Shown: positions 18,162 through 26,457 of the stretch, in pieces | Position numbering within the stretch: position 1 is the stretch's first letter | Layout of the letters: each line of letters starts with the position of its first letter | NCBI RefSeq assembly: GCF_008386315.1 | Contig: NZ_CP043808.1 | Location: 1,240,001 to 1,304,000, forward strand | Direction: 5' to 3' | From: Serinicoccus marinus DSM 15273 | GTDB lineage: Bacteria; Actinomycetota; Actinomycetes; Actinomycetales; Dermatophilaceae | Length of the DNA: 64,000 nucleotides | Notes under the pieces: model-generated | Seen by the model: only the letters and a program-made list of their open reading frames with translations | Database searches by the model: none | What the model was told of the DNA's origin: nothing | Translations under genes and position numbers: made by a program

Positions 18162-18251
18162 TGCAATCGATTACATTCATGCCCACCAGCATTCGCGGCC
18201 CGATGTAATCGATTTCACGATACGCTAAACCGTGCGCACCCGATCTGTCAA
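18162..18251 (-). promoter_or_regulatory. Operon promoter with twin LacI-type operators
   Basis: On the minus strand -35 TTGACA (18246-18251) and -10 TAGCGT (18222-18227) are 18 bases apart. Just downstream is TGTAATCGATTTCA as read on the plus strand (18204-18217), and a second site TGCAATCGATTACA lies at 18162-18175. The two 14-bp palindromes are 42 bp apart centre to centre, four helical turns, which fits cooperative binding or looping by the LacI regulator encoded in the operon. Confidence 0.75.
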
Positions 18252-18284
18252 CGCACGCCGGTCAACGCACCCAGCCACGCCCCC

Positions 18285-18409
18285 GACCGGGCGTCGTGAA
18301 TGGTTGGCCTCAGACTGACCGAGCGTCGTGAATGGTTGATTATGATGGATGGCAGCAACCAGTCACGACGCTGGGTGGGCCCTACCGCAACCACAAGCGA
18401 CGCTCGGTC
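18285..18409. repeat. Nested inverted-repeat element made of four ~22-bp units
   Basis: Two direct units containing GCGTCGTGAATGGTTG (18285-18306 and 18317-18338) are followed by two inverted, less perfect units (18356-18376 and 18388-18409). The first pairs with the fourth and the second with the third, giving a nested cruciform of 125 bp between the ribokinase stop and the tct promoter. It resembles REP/BIME elements or a double terminator. No coding sequence was found in it. Confidence 0.65.
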
Positions 18410-18435
18410 GGGGTGGCGGGGGAAGGCAGGCCGGC

Positions 18436-19368
18436 TCAGGGGCTGGTCCCGTCAGGAGAGGGTGGCGTCAGGGCCCGGGTAGGACGGTTGGGCCCGGCGT
18501 GCTGCACGGCGTAGGCGCCCACCCGTACCGCGTGGTCCGTGGCAGTCGCGAGGTCATCGCCCCGCAGCAGCCGTGCGGCCAGCGCACCCGTGAAGGCGTC
18601 GCCCGCCCCGGTGGTGTCGGCGACCGACACCCGGGGGCTGGGGTGCGACGTCACCGCGTCCGGGTGGGCGACCACGGCACCCGCGCCGCCGAGGGTGATG
18701 ACCACCGAGCGCATCCCGGCGGTGAGCAGGGCGCGCGCCAAGTCAACGGGCTGGCCGGCGGTCACCTCGGACCCCAGCCTGAGCTCCCGGGCGGCAAGGG
18801 CGGCCTCGTGCTCGTTGACCACGAGCGGGTCGGCCAGGGTGAGCACGTCACCGTCCACGCCGGACCAGGGAGCGACGTTGAAGACGGTCCGGATGCGCCT
18901 CGCGGCCGCGGCCCGCAGGGCTGCCTCGGTGGTGTCCCGCCGCAGCTCGCCCTGGAGGAGCAGCAGGTCGGCGGCGGTGAGATCGTCGACCGCTGCCTGG
19001 ACCTGCTCCGGACCCACCTCGGCATTGGCACCGGGGATGACCACGATGGTGTTCTCCCCGTCGGCGCCGACGGTGATGACGGCCAGCCCCGTCCGTGCCG
19101 TCGGCAGGGCCACGACCTGCGCCAGGTCGACGCCGGCCAAGCGGAGGCAGGTCAGCGCGACGTCGGCGTCGGCGTCCGCACCGACCGCGCCGACCAGACT
19201 GACGGGGGCGCCCTGCAGCGCGGCGGCCACTGCCTGGTTGGCCCCCTTGCCGCCCGGTGAGCGCTCTCCACCGGTCCCGAGCAGCGTCTCGCCCGGTGCG
19301 GGGTGGCGCTCGACGTGGGTGAAGAGGTCGACGTTGACGGAGCCGACGACCAGCAGCCGGCCGCTCAT
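18436..19368 (-). CDS. rbsK: Ribokinase-like PfkB-family sugar kinase
   Basis: Predicted 310 residues, the size of ribokinase. The start GRLLVVGSVNVDLFTHVE, the glycine-rich GGKGANQAVAAA and the catalytic DTTGAGDAFTGALAARL are classic RbsK/PfkB features, with the aspartate of GAGD as base. Its ATG overlaps the stop of the upstream dehydrogenase (ATGA), so the two are coupled. Ribose is the default substrate, but a deoxyribose, keto-deoxy acid or related sugar is possible given the adjacent operon. The start at 19368 agrees with the family N-terminus. Confidence 0.88.
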   Translation of the reverse strand: MSGRLLVVGSVNVDLFTHVERHPAPGETLLGTGGERSPGGKGANQAVAAALQGAPVSLVGAVGADADADVALTCLRLAGVDLAQVVALPTARTGLAVITVGADGENTIVVIPGANAEVGPEQVQAAVDDLTAADLLLLQGELRRDTTEAALRAAAARRIRTVFNVAPWSGVDGDVLTLADPLVVNEHEAALAARELRLGSEVTAGQPVDLARALLTAGMRSVVITLGGAGAVVAHPDAVTSHPSPRVSVADTTGAGDAFTGALAARLLRGDDLATATDHAVRVGAYAVQHAGPNRPTRALTPPSPDGTSP

Positions 19369-22235
19369 GCCCGGCTCGCCTCGGCGAGCAGCTCGAGCAC
19401 GTGCCGGTACGGGTGGCCGGTGGCCCGGGTCATCCCGATCTCGCAGGTGCGGTTCGAGGAGACGAAGCCGGGCTCGGCGGCCGGGCTCGGGGTCACCCGC
19501 GCGACGATACCCGCGACCTCGGCGGCCTCCGCCGCGGTGGCCGAGGCGGTGAGCTCGGGGTGCAGCAGACCGCGGTCCCCGGCGAAGGCACAGCAGCCCC
19601 AGGACACCGGCACCACCACGTCGGTCGAGACCGCACGAGCCAGGGCCACCAGGGCCTCGGTGCTGCCGGACCGCTCGGAGGAGCAGGTGGGGTGCACGAC
19701 GACGGTGCGGTCGGTGCGACGTACGGCGAGCCGGGGGAGCACGGTGTCCCGGACGAAGTCGACGGCGTCCACCACCCTCAGCTCCGGCGCGCGCTCGGCG
19801 AGCATCACGACGAGGCCCTCGGCGCAGGAGGACGCCTCGACCACCACCGGCAGCCGGCCACCCTCGGTGGCCTCCCGCAGGGCCGGGACGACCCGGTCGA
19901 CCATGACGGCATACCCGTCGTCCAGCCCCTTGGACTTCCATGGGGTGCCGCAGCACAGGTCGCGGATACCGGCCGGCGTGCGCAGCGGGACGTCGGCGCG
20001 CACGCACAGGTCGACGAGTGCACCGGTCGCCCCGGAGCCCAGGTCGCCGCGGTGGCCGCCCGGCTCGGTCCCGAACATCTCGCCGATGCAGGTGCTGAAG
20101 AGCACGGCGGCGGGGGAGGCGGGGTCGAGCTCACGGCGACGCCGGCCGCCGCGCGGCAGGCGCGGGTCGTAGAGCGGTACGGCGTCGGCGCCGGCCACCG
20201 CGCGCACCACCCGCGTGGCAGCCACCGGGACGCCGGAGGGCACCAGGCGGGCCGCACTCAGCGCCAGCCCGCCCAGCGGCGCGACCGTGCCCCAGGCCCG
20301 CGCCGCCCCTGCCCAGGCCGTCTGCGCCGTGCGGGTGGCGGACTCCCTGCGCAGCCTCCGGGTGAGAGCACCCGTGTCGATGCGGACCGGGCACGCGCTC
20401 TGGCACATCCCGTCGACGGCGCAGGTCTGGTTGCCGTCGTAGTCGTAGTCGCGCTCGAGGGAGTCGGCGAGCGCGTGGTCACCGGCGGCGCGCGCGGTCT
20501 GGATGTCGCGGCGCACCACGATGCGCTGGCGCGGGGTGAGCGTGAGGTCCTTGGACGGGCAGACCGGCTCGCAGTAGCCGCACTCGACGCACCGGTCGAC
20601 CTCCTCCTCGACCGGCGGCGCGGTCTTGAGGTCCTGCAGGTATGACGTGGGCTCGTCGGAGAGGACGGCCGCCGGGTTGAGCAGTCCACGTGGGTCGACG
20701 AGCCGCTTGAGCTGCCACATGACGTCGTAGAGCTCGTCGCCGTACTGCCGCCGGACGAAGGGGGCCATGATGCGGCCGGTCCCGTGCTCGGCCTTGAGCG
20801 AGCCGCCCTGGCCCAGCACCAGGTCGACCATGTCCTCGGTGAAGGCGGCGTAGCGGCGCATCGCATCGGGGTCGTCGAAGCGCTCGTTGAGCAGGAAGTG
20901 GACGTTGCCGTCGCGGGCGTGCCCGAAGATGACCGACTGCTCGTAGCGGTGCGTGTCGAACAGCTCGGTCAGCGCGACGCAGGTCTCCCCGAGCACGTCG
21001 ACGCCGACGACGACATCCTCGAGCAGCGCGTTGGTGCCGGCGGGGCGGGCCTCGGCGACGGCGGAGAACAGCCCCTTGCGGACCCTCCACAGCGCGGCGC
21101 GCTCCCGGGCGTTCCGGGTGAGCCGGGCAGGCTCGGTCAGCGCCAGCCCGTCGAGGGTGGCGGCCGCCGACGCCAACGTGGCGTCCAGCTCGGCGGGGGT
21201 GTCGCCCTGCCACTCGACCAGCAGCGCGGCGTGCTCCTCGATGGCGAGGGAGGCGATCTGGGGCGGACAGGCCGGGTCCTGCTGGGCCACCCGCAGCGAC
21301 GCGGCGTCGAGCAGCTCGGCGGTGGCGACGTCGGTCCCGGCCAGCGCGGGGACTGCGCCGGTGGCCTCGGCGATGGTGTCGAGGACGAGGAGACCGGTGG
21401 CTACCTCGGGGTGGACGGGCACGGTCGCCAGGACGGCGGAGGCGACGAAGCCGAGCGTGCCCTCGCTGCCCACCATGAGGTGCACGAGCATGTCGAGCGG
21501 CCGCTCGTAGTCGAGCAGCGCGTTGATGCCGTAGCCCATGGTGTTCTTCATCGAGAACAGCCGCCGGATCGTCGCGACCGAGTCCGGGTCGGCGAGCACC
21601 TGCCGGCGCAGGGCCAGCAGCCCGGCCACCAGCTCGGGCTCCCTGGCCGCCAGCTCCGCCTCGGCGTCCGGGGCGCCCGAGTCGATGACGGTGCCCGAGG
21701 GCAGCACGAAGGTCAGCGACTCGAGCGTGGCGTAGGTGTTGAGCTCGGTGCCGCAGTGCATGCCGCTCGAGTTGTTGGCGATGACGCCGCCGAGCGTGCA
21801 GGCGCCCTCGCTGGCCGGATCCGGCCCGAGCTTGCGGTGGTAGGGCGCGAGCCGGGCGTTCACCGCACGCACCGTCACCCCCGGCTGGACCCGGACACGG
21901 GCCCCGCCGTCGAGCACCTCGACATCGGTGAAGTGCCGGCGGGTGTCGACCAGCACCGCGTCGGTGACGGACTGCCCGGAGAGGCTGGTGCCGCCGGAAC
22001 GGAAGGTGATGGGCGCGCCCACGCGGTCGCAGGCGGCCATCACCGCGGCCACCTGGCTCGCGGAAGTGGGGCGGACGAGCAGCTCGGGCGTCAACAGGTA
22101 GTGCGACGCGTCGTGCGCGAGCGCGTGCAGGTCCATCGGCCGCCGGCTGACCGCGCCGTCTCCCAACTGCTCGCCGAGCGCGCTCTCGAGCCGGCTCCAG
22201 GGGATCTCCAGGGTCGTCCGCGGCACGCCCGTCAT
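19365..22235 (-). CDS. FAD- and Fe-S-containing D-2-hydroxy-acid dehydrogenase
   Basis: Predicted 956 residues. Order: FAD-binding type 4 domain (PITFRSGGTSLSGQSVTDA, then GSEGTLGFVASAVL), FAD-oxidase C-terminal domain (FGHARDGNVHFLLN), a twin ferredoxin-like region with CVECGYCEPVC and CAVDGMCQSACP, and two cysteine-rich CCG-type segments (CCGTPWKSKG, CCAFAGDRG). This is the GlpC/LutA-like fused architecture used to oxidise D-lactate, glycolate or D-2-hydroxyglutarate into the quinone pool. The ATG at 22235 fits the family start; earlier in-frame codons give unlikely sequence. Upstream lies a debris region, so its promoter may be partly lost or new. Confidence 0.88.
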   Translation of the reverse strand: MTGVPRTTLEIPWSRLESALGEQLGDGAVSRRPMDLHALAHDASHYLLTPELLVRPTSASQVAAVMAACDRVGAPITFRSGGTSLSGQSVTDAVLVDTRRHFTDVEVLDGGARVRVQPGVTVRAVNARLAPYHRKLGPDPASEGACTLGGVIANNSSGMHCGTELNTYATLESLTFVLPSGTVIDSGAPDAEAELAAREPELVAGLLALRRQVLADPDSVATIRRLFSMKNTMGYGINALLDYERPLDMLVHLMVGSEGTLGFVASAVLATVPVHPEVATGLLVLDTIAEATGAVPALAGTDVATAELLDAASLRVAQQDPACPPQIASLAIEEHAALLVEWQGDTPAELDATLASAAATLDGLALTEPARLTRNARERAALWRVRKGLFSAVAEARPAGTNALLEDVVVGVDVLGETCVALTELFDTHRYEQSVIFGHARDGNVHFLLNERFDDPDAMRRYAAFTEDMVDLVLGQGGSLKAEHGTGRIMAPFVRRQYGDELYDVMWQLKRLVDPRGLLNPAAVLSDEPTSYLQDLKTAPPVEEEVDRCVECGYCEPVCPSKDLTLTPRQRIVVRRDIQTARAAGDHALADSLERDYDYDGNQTCAVDGMCQSACPVRIDTGALTRRLRRESATRTAQTAWAGAARAWGTVAPLGGLALSAARLVPSGVPVAATRVVRAVAGADAVPLYDPRLPRGGRRRRELDPASPAAVLFSTCIGEMFGTEPGGHRGDLGSGATGALVDLCVRADVPLRTPAGIRDLCCGTPWKSKGLDDGYAVMVDRVVPALREATEGGRLPVVVEASSCAEGLVVMLAERAPELRVVDAVDFVRDTVLPRLAVRRTDRTVVVHPTCSSERSGSTEALVALARAVSTDVVVPVSWGCCAFAGDRGLLHPELTASATAAEAAEVAGIVARVTPSPAAEPGFVSSNRTCEIGMTRATGHPYRHVLELLAEASRA

Positions 22236-22260
22236 CCTAGCCCTGCACCGCCCCGGCGCC

Positions 22261-22524
22261 TCACACGGTGCGCAGTAAGTCCAGGTGCGCCTCGTAGGCG
22301 TCGAGACAGTCGTGGATGACCTGCGCGCGGGTGAACCCCATGACGTCGTCGTCCTGCCCGCCGTCGGCGAGGTGCACCTCGAGCCGTGCATACCGGTCGC
22401 GGTTGCCGATCATCCGCCCGCCGTTCGTCGGGACGGGGTGCTGGGAGGTCTGGACCCGGTAGACGAAGGGGTGCTCGTCCTCCCCGGTCCGCAGCTCGAC
22501 GAACCGGCCGCCCTCGTTGTCTCG
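22261..22524 (-). pseudogene. C-terminal fragment of a BCCT (choline/betaine) transporter
   Basis: On the minus strand about 88 residues end at a TGA at 22261. They include the cytoplasmic tail pattern of BetT-like carriers: PFVYRVQTSQHPVP, then RYARLEVHLADGGQDDDVMG and FTRAQVIHDCLDAYEAHLDL. The transmembrane part is missing because the sequence changes to unrelated DNA near 22525. BCCT carriers import choline or glycine betaine for osmoprotection. This fragment cannot work. Confidence 0.65.
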
Positions 22525-22605
22525 ATGCGCGGCGGCAGGGTGTGTCGGTGGCCACTCGCACTGTTTGTTCGTATGAAGTCAGGGTGGGGTGGCTGGGCCA
22601 TGGGT
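22525..22605 (+). pseudogene. 5' fragment of a DUF222-HNH endonuclease gene
   Basis: This stretch closely matches the region around the start of the intact DUF222-HNH gene at 32588: both have CGATGCG-GGCGGCAGGGT, then a TGTCGGTG segment and GTTCGTATGAAGTCAGGGTG. The match ends within the first codons, so only the start region survives here. Confidence 0.6.
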
Positions 22606-22627
22606 GGCCGGGACGGTGGTGCCGGGG

Positions 22628-22938
22628 GGTGAGGCGGTCGCGGCCGCCGCGGCCTGGCCGTGGTCTGGAACGACGCGGCCTACGGCGCCGAGGTCAACCT
22701 CTACGGGCTGCAGGGCTTGGCGCGCGGACCGATGCTGATCCCCGAGGCCGACTTCGCCGCCATGGCCGGCGGCGTCGGGGCCGAGGGAGTCGTCGTGCGG
22801 ACGCTGGCGGACCTGGACCGGCTCGAGGCCTGGGCCGCCGAGCCGGAGGAGTCGCGCCGGTTCCTCGTGCTCGACTGCCGCATCTCCGGTGACGTCATCG
22901 CGCCCTACCAGGAGGAGATCATCCGGGTGAACAGCTGA
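22628..22938 (+). pseudogene. 3' fragment of a second ThDP-dependent enzyme
   Basis: About 95 residues (VVWNDAAYGAEVNLYGLQG through APYQEEIIRVNS) are nearly the same as the C-terminus of the enzyme at 7651-9302, with scattered substitutions that show they are paralogues rather than one misplaced copy. The fragment lacks the catalytic N-terminal and central domains. It is joined directly to the DUF222 fragment. A frame slip appears near its 5' edge. Confidence 0.7.
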
Positions 22939-23102
22939 GACGCCCTGGGTGGACCAGTCGTCTCAGTGGTTTCGCGGTGACCGTCGTTGTCCCGCCCGGG
23001 CAGCACTTCCCTGGTCGCGCCTCGTCGACACGGCGGTGGTGACCGTCGAATTCGCGCCGGGGCATGCTTTCGACGGTCGGCGGCGGCCCTTTGACGTCGC
23101 GT

Positions 23103-23158
23103 CTTGATCAACTCTTGACCGACGGCATACCCGGGCTTGACCATCACCGCCCTAGCGT
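23103..23158 (+). promoter_or_regulatory. Promoter with 11-base phased direct repeats before the carboxypeptidase
   Basis: Units begin with CTTGATC (23103), CTTGACC (23114) and CTTGACC (23136), all on an 11-base register, and a possible -10 TAGCGT lies at 23153-23158. Heptamers repeated every 11 bases next to a -35 region are how OmpR-family activators such as PhoP bind in actinobacteria. The binding protein is not identified here. Confidence 0.45.
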
Positions 23159-23191
23159 GTGGACCACCCTGACGACCCCCTGGAGGTTCAC

Positions 23192-24358
23192 ATGTCCCCT
23201 GCCCAGATCTCGCGACGTTCGCTGCTCGGATGGGGGAGCCTGGCCGCGATCGGCGGCTCGGTCGCCGGGCCGGGAGTCGCCTCGGCCGCGCCGAACTTCC
23301 CCGACCCCGGCAAGGACACGCCGCTGGCGGCGATCCGCAGCTACGGCGACATGGTGGACCAGCTGCGCAAGCTGGAGCGGAGCAGCCGCTACCCGGTGAC
23401 GGTGCGGACGCTGTCCGAGATCGGGACCGCCGAGAGCCTCACCGAGCAGGGGCGCGAGCTGTACGTCGCGACCGTCGGCACCGGGGACACGCCGGTGTGG
23501 GTGCAGGGCCGGATCCACGGCAACGAGCCCTACGGCCTCGACTCCTCGCTGACCGTGCTCAAGCGCCTGGCCACGAGCGGGGCGAAGGAGTGGCGGGCGA
23601 TCCGTGAGGAGTTCACCGTCCACGTCATCCCCTGCTACAACCCGGACGGCTCCGAGGGCAACATCCGGCAGACGATCCTGTGGGACCGGGGGGCTGACGC
23701 GCCGCGGCTGGACGCCGACGGCAACGAGCAGCTGGTCGACCTCAACCGGGACTGGGCGCCGGACGCCTTCGTCGCGCGCGAGTCGCTGGCGTGGTACGAG
23801 TACTGGACGATGGTCAAGCCGGCGTATGCCCTCGACATCCACCACCAGGGCCTGAAGACCGACCGGGAGACGGGCGAGGCCATCACGTTCTCCCTCGGCA
23901 TCTCGCTGGCCCCCGGTGGGCCGACGCTGCCGGGCATCGAGGGCGGGGAGTACGACGTCGTCACCCGGCAGATGCAGGGCCACGTGTGGCTGGAGACGCT
24001 CAACCGCGGCTTCATCAGCACGGACAAGTACGACGTGGGCTACGGCACGGTCATCGACATCCGCGGCGGCGTGGTGTCGGCGATGATGCTCGGGCTCGAC
24101 TACAACGGCCTCAACCCGACCGGGCACAGCAACCCGGCGGTGTTCTTCGAGACCTCGGGCAACACCCGCGACGGCAACATCGGCCACAAGGCCCGCGGCA
24201 AGATGGTCAAGCAGAACGTGCTCGGCCTCACGGCGTGGCTGGACGGGCTGGCGACCGGCGAGGTCTTCGACGTGGACCCGCAGATCTGGGACGACGAGAT
24301 CCCCGGCACACCGGTGCTGCAGTACTTCACCGACTGGGGCGGGATCATCCCCGTCTGA
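23192..24358 (+). CDS. Secreted M14-family zinc carboxypeptidase-like protein
   Basis: Predicted 388 residues. The N-terminus is a Tat signal (SRRSLLGWGSLAAIGGS, ending near AASA), so the folded enzyme is exported. The M14 zinc motif HxxE is at H109-E112 in GRIHGNEPYG; the third ligand is probably in ALDIHHQG, and VIPCYNPDGSEGNIRQ and DLNRDW match the family's substrate-binding segments. ATG 23192 follows TGGAGG. M14 enzymes remove C-terminal residues from peptides or cleave peptidoglycan stem peptides; which one applies is unknown. The upstream phased repeats suggest nutrient-dependent control. Confidence 0.82.
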   Translation: MSPAQISRRSLLGWGSLAAIGGSVAGPGVASAAPNFPDPGKDTPLAAIRSYGDMVDQLRKLERSSRYPVTVRTLSEIGTAESLTEQGRELYVATVGTGDTPVWVQGRIHGNEPYGLDSSLTVLKRLATSGAKEWRAIREEFTVHVIPCYNPDGSEGNIRQTILWDRGADAPRLDADGNEQLVDLNRDWAPDAFVARESLAWYEYWTMVKPAYALDIHHQGLKTDRETGEAITFSLGISLAPGGPTLPGIEGGEYDVVTRQMQGHVWLETLNRGFISTDKYDVGYGTVIDIRGGVVSAMMLGLDYNGLNPTGHSNPAVFFETSGNTRDGNIGHKARGKMVKQNVLGLTAWLDGLATGEVFDVDPQIWDDEIPGTPVLQYFTDWGGIIPV

Positions 24359-24365
24359 GGGTGGC

Positions 24366-24875
24366 TCAGCCGGTCGCGCGTCGCAGCACGCTGATCGAGC
24401 CGCCGGACTCGAGCACCGCGAGGTGCACCTCCTCGACCCGGTTGAGGCCGGAGGCGCGCAGGTGCTGGTCGAGGATGGCGCGGGAGACACGCGCACGACG
24501 CATCGGGCCCGCCAGGACCTGGCCGTCCTGCACGAGCACCACCGGGTCGTTGTCCGCCACGTCCCGCGCCGCGCGGGAGCGTGCGGCCGCGCTGGACACG
24601 GCATACTGCAGCACCACGAGGACGACGAGACCGACGGTCGCCTCGACCATCCGGTCGCTGAGGATCGCGCTGGCGACCAGCGAGCCGGCGGCGACGTTGG
24701 TGAGGAAGTCGTAGGTGGTGAAGGAGGCGAAGGTTCGCGTGCCGAACAGGCGCGCCAGCAGCACGATCGCCAGGAACATCACCACGGTCGTCAGCACGGT
24801 GCGCAGCAACAGCTCGGCGCTCCAACCGGTCTCGGGGGTCACCATGTCGCGTGCGGCGTCGAGGAGCGTCTCCAT
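24366..24875 (-). CDS. DUF421 (YetF-like) membrane protein
   Basis: Predicted 169 residues with three membrane helices near the N-terminus (VLTTVVMFLAIVLLARLFG and following), then the DUF421 soluble part with VVLVQDGQVL and RVSRAILDQHLRASGL. The motif FASFTTYDFLTNVAAGS is typical of the family. The protein's function is unknown; relatives in Bacillus are linked to envelope stress and spores. It is convergent with the carboxypeptidase gene, whose stop lies seven bases away. Confidence 0.8.
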   Translation of the reverse strand: METLLDAARDMVTPETGWSAELLLRTVLTTVVMFLAIVLLARLFGTRTFASFTTYDFLTNVAAGSLVASAILSDRMVEATVGLVVLVVLQYAVSSAAARSRAARDVADNDPVVLVQDGQVLAGPMRRARVSRAILDQHLRASGLNRVEEVHLAVLESGGSISVLRRATG

Positions 24876-24953
24876 CGCACCAGCGTGACAGCCGATCCGC
24901 CGCGTCGCCATGCCGGTCGGTCCCCGTCGCAGGACGGGACCGCCGAGGCGGGG

Positions 24954-26342
24954 TCAGTGCCGGCCGAAGAGCCAGGAGAGCAGGCCCGGACGGGCGGGCT
25001 GCGCAGGTGCCGTGTCGTCGCGCGAGCCGGCGCGCTCGGACCGCTCGACCTCGCCGAGGTATTGCGTCCGCGCCCCGGCGACGCGCCCCTCCGGCGTCGC
25101 GAAGGCGACGTGCTCGACGTCGATGTCACCGCTGCGCAGGTCGACCTGCTCGCTGAGGTAGCGCAGCAGCACCACGAAGGTGGCGGCGAAGGGGACGGCC
25201 AGGAAGGCGCCGATGACTCCGAAGAGGGTGCTGCCGCCGGCGACCGCGAGCAGGATGATGCCGGGGTGCATCTGCATGCTGCGGCCCTGGAGGGCCGGTT
25301 GCAGGACGTTGCCCTCGATCTGCTGCACCGCGATGACGATCGCCAGCACGATCAGCGCCTGGGTCGGCCCCTGCGTCACCAGCGCCACCAGCACGGCGAT
25401 GCCGCCCGCGACGACCGCGCCCACGATGGGGATGAAGCCGCCGAAGAAGGTGAGCACGGCCAGGGTGAGGGCGAGCGGCACCTGAAGGATGAGCAGGCCG
25501 ATGCCGATGAGCACGGCGTCCACGGCACTGACGATCGCCTGGGTGCGGATGAAGCCGCCGAGGGTCGTCCACATGCGGGTGAGCACCTCGGTGAGGTGGC
25601 GGCCGGTGCTGCGGCCGGTGGTGCGTCGCAGCCAGGGCAGGAAGCTCGGCCCGTCCTTGAGGAAGAAGAACAGCAGCACGACCATGAGACCGAGGGTCAC
25701 CAGGGCGGAGCCGACGACGCCCAGACCGGAGGCGACTGCACCGGCGGCCACGCTGCTGCGCTCCTGCAGCCAGGTGATGGCGGTGCCCAGGTATTCGTCG
25801 ATCTGCGCGTTGTTGAGGTTGAGCGGCGGCCCGCTGATCCAGGCTCGCACCTCGTCGACCCCGCCTCTGGCCTGCTCGAAGATCTCGCGGGACTGCGAGG
25901 TGATCGACGGGGCGAGGGCGGCGAAGACGCCCACCAACAGACCCACGGACAGCAGCAGCGTGAGGACCGTCGCGAGCGTGGGGTGCAGCCCGATCCGTCG
26001 GCCGAGGGCGACCACGGGGGAGAGCAGGGTCGCGACGATGAGCGCGAGCAGGATCGGGAGGACGCCGAACCAGACACGGTCCAGGATCCACCAGGCGAGC
26101 CAGAGCGCGCCCGCGACGATGATGCCGCGGAGTGCCCACGCGGTGACGAAGGTGAAGCCGTCGCCGATGACCCGCATCCGGTCGGTGCCGACGTTGGTGG
26201 TCGGCTCGGGCGTGCCCGAGGGGCGGGTGGAGGCGCCGGGAACGGTCGGAGGTCGGTGCCCGGGCTGGTCCGCGGGCGCTTCGGGGGTGACCCGGAGCGC
26301 GGCGACCGCGCGCGCCTCGTCGGGCAGGTCGTGGTTGGGCAT
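24954..26342 (-). CDS. AI-2E family transporter
   Basis: Predicted 462 residues with about eight membrane segments. The pattern fits the family: paired N-terminal helices (IIVAGALWLAWWIL, VLPILLALIVATLLSPVVALG), a long loop, and the C-terminal block with GGFIPIVGAVVAGGIAVLVAL and EGNVLQPALQGRSMQMHP. Members export autoinducer-2 or act as Na/H antiporters, so the substrate is open. The N-terminal 70 residues and the C-terminal 60 residues are hydrophilic. AGGAG precedes the ATG at 26342. Confidence 0.85.
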   Translation of the reverse strand: MPNHDLPDEARAVAALRVTPEAPADQPGHRPPTVPGASTRPSGTPEPTTNVGTDRMRVIGDGFTFVTAWALRGIIVAGALWLAWWILDRVWFGVLPILLALIVATLLSPVVALGRRIGLHPTLATVLTLLLSVGLLVGVFAALAPSITSQSREIFEQARGGVDEVRAWISGPPLNLNNAQIDEYLGTAITWLQERSSVAAGAVASGLGVVGSALVTLGLMVVLLFFFLKDGPSFLPWLRRTTGRSTGRHLTEVLTRMWTTLGGFIRTQAIVSAVDAVLIGIGLLILQVPLALTLAVLTFFGGFIPIVGAVVAGGIAVLVALVTQGPTQALIVLAIVIAVQQIEGNVLQPALQGRSMQMHPGIILLAVAGGSTLFGVIGAFLAVPFAATFVVLLRYLSEQVDLRSGDIDVEHVAFATPEGRVAGARTQYLGEVERSERAGSRDDTAPAQPARPGLLSWLFGRH

Positions 26343-26457
26343 GGTGCTCCTGTCGTGTCGAGATGCCGTCGTGGCCGGTCTGTGCTCGCGTCTCCGGCCC
26401 CTGGTGCAGCCGCCTCCGCAGCATAGGCGCCGCGGCACCGGGGACGGGCGTGCCGTC

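Noticed and set aside
22525-22938. A new fused gene from the DUF222 and ThDP pieces
   Set aside because: The pieces are in different frames and the ThDP part lacks its catalytic half.
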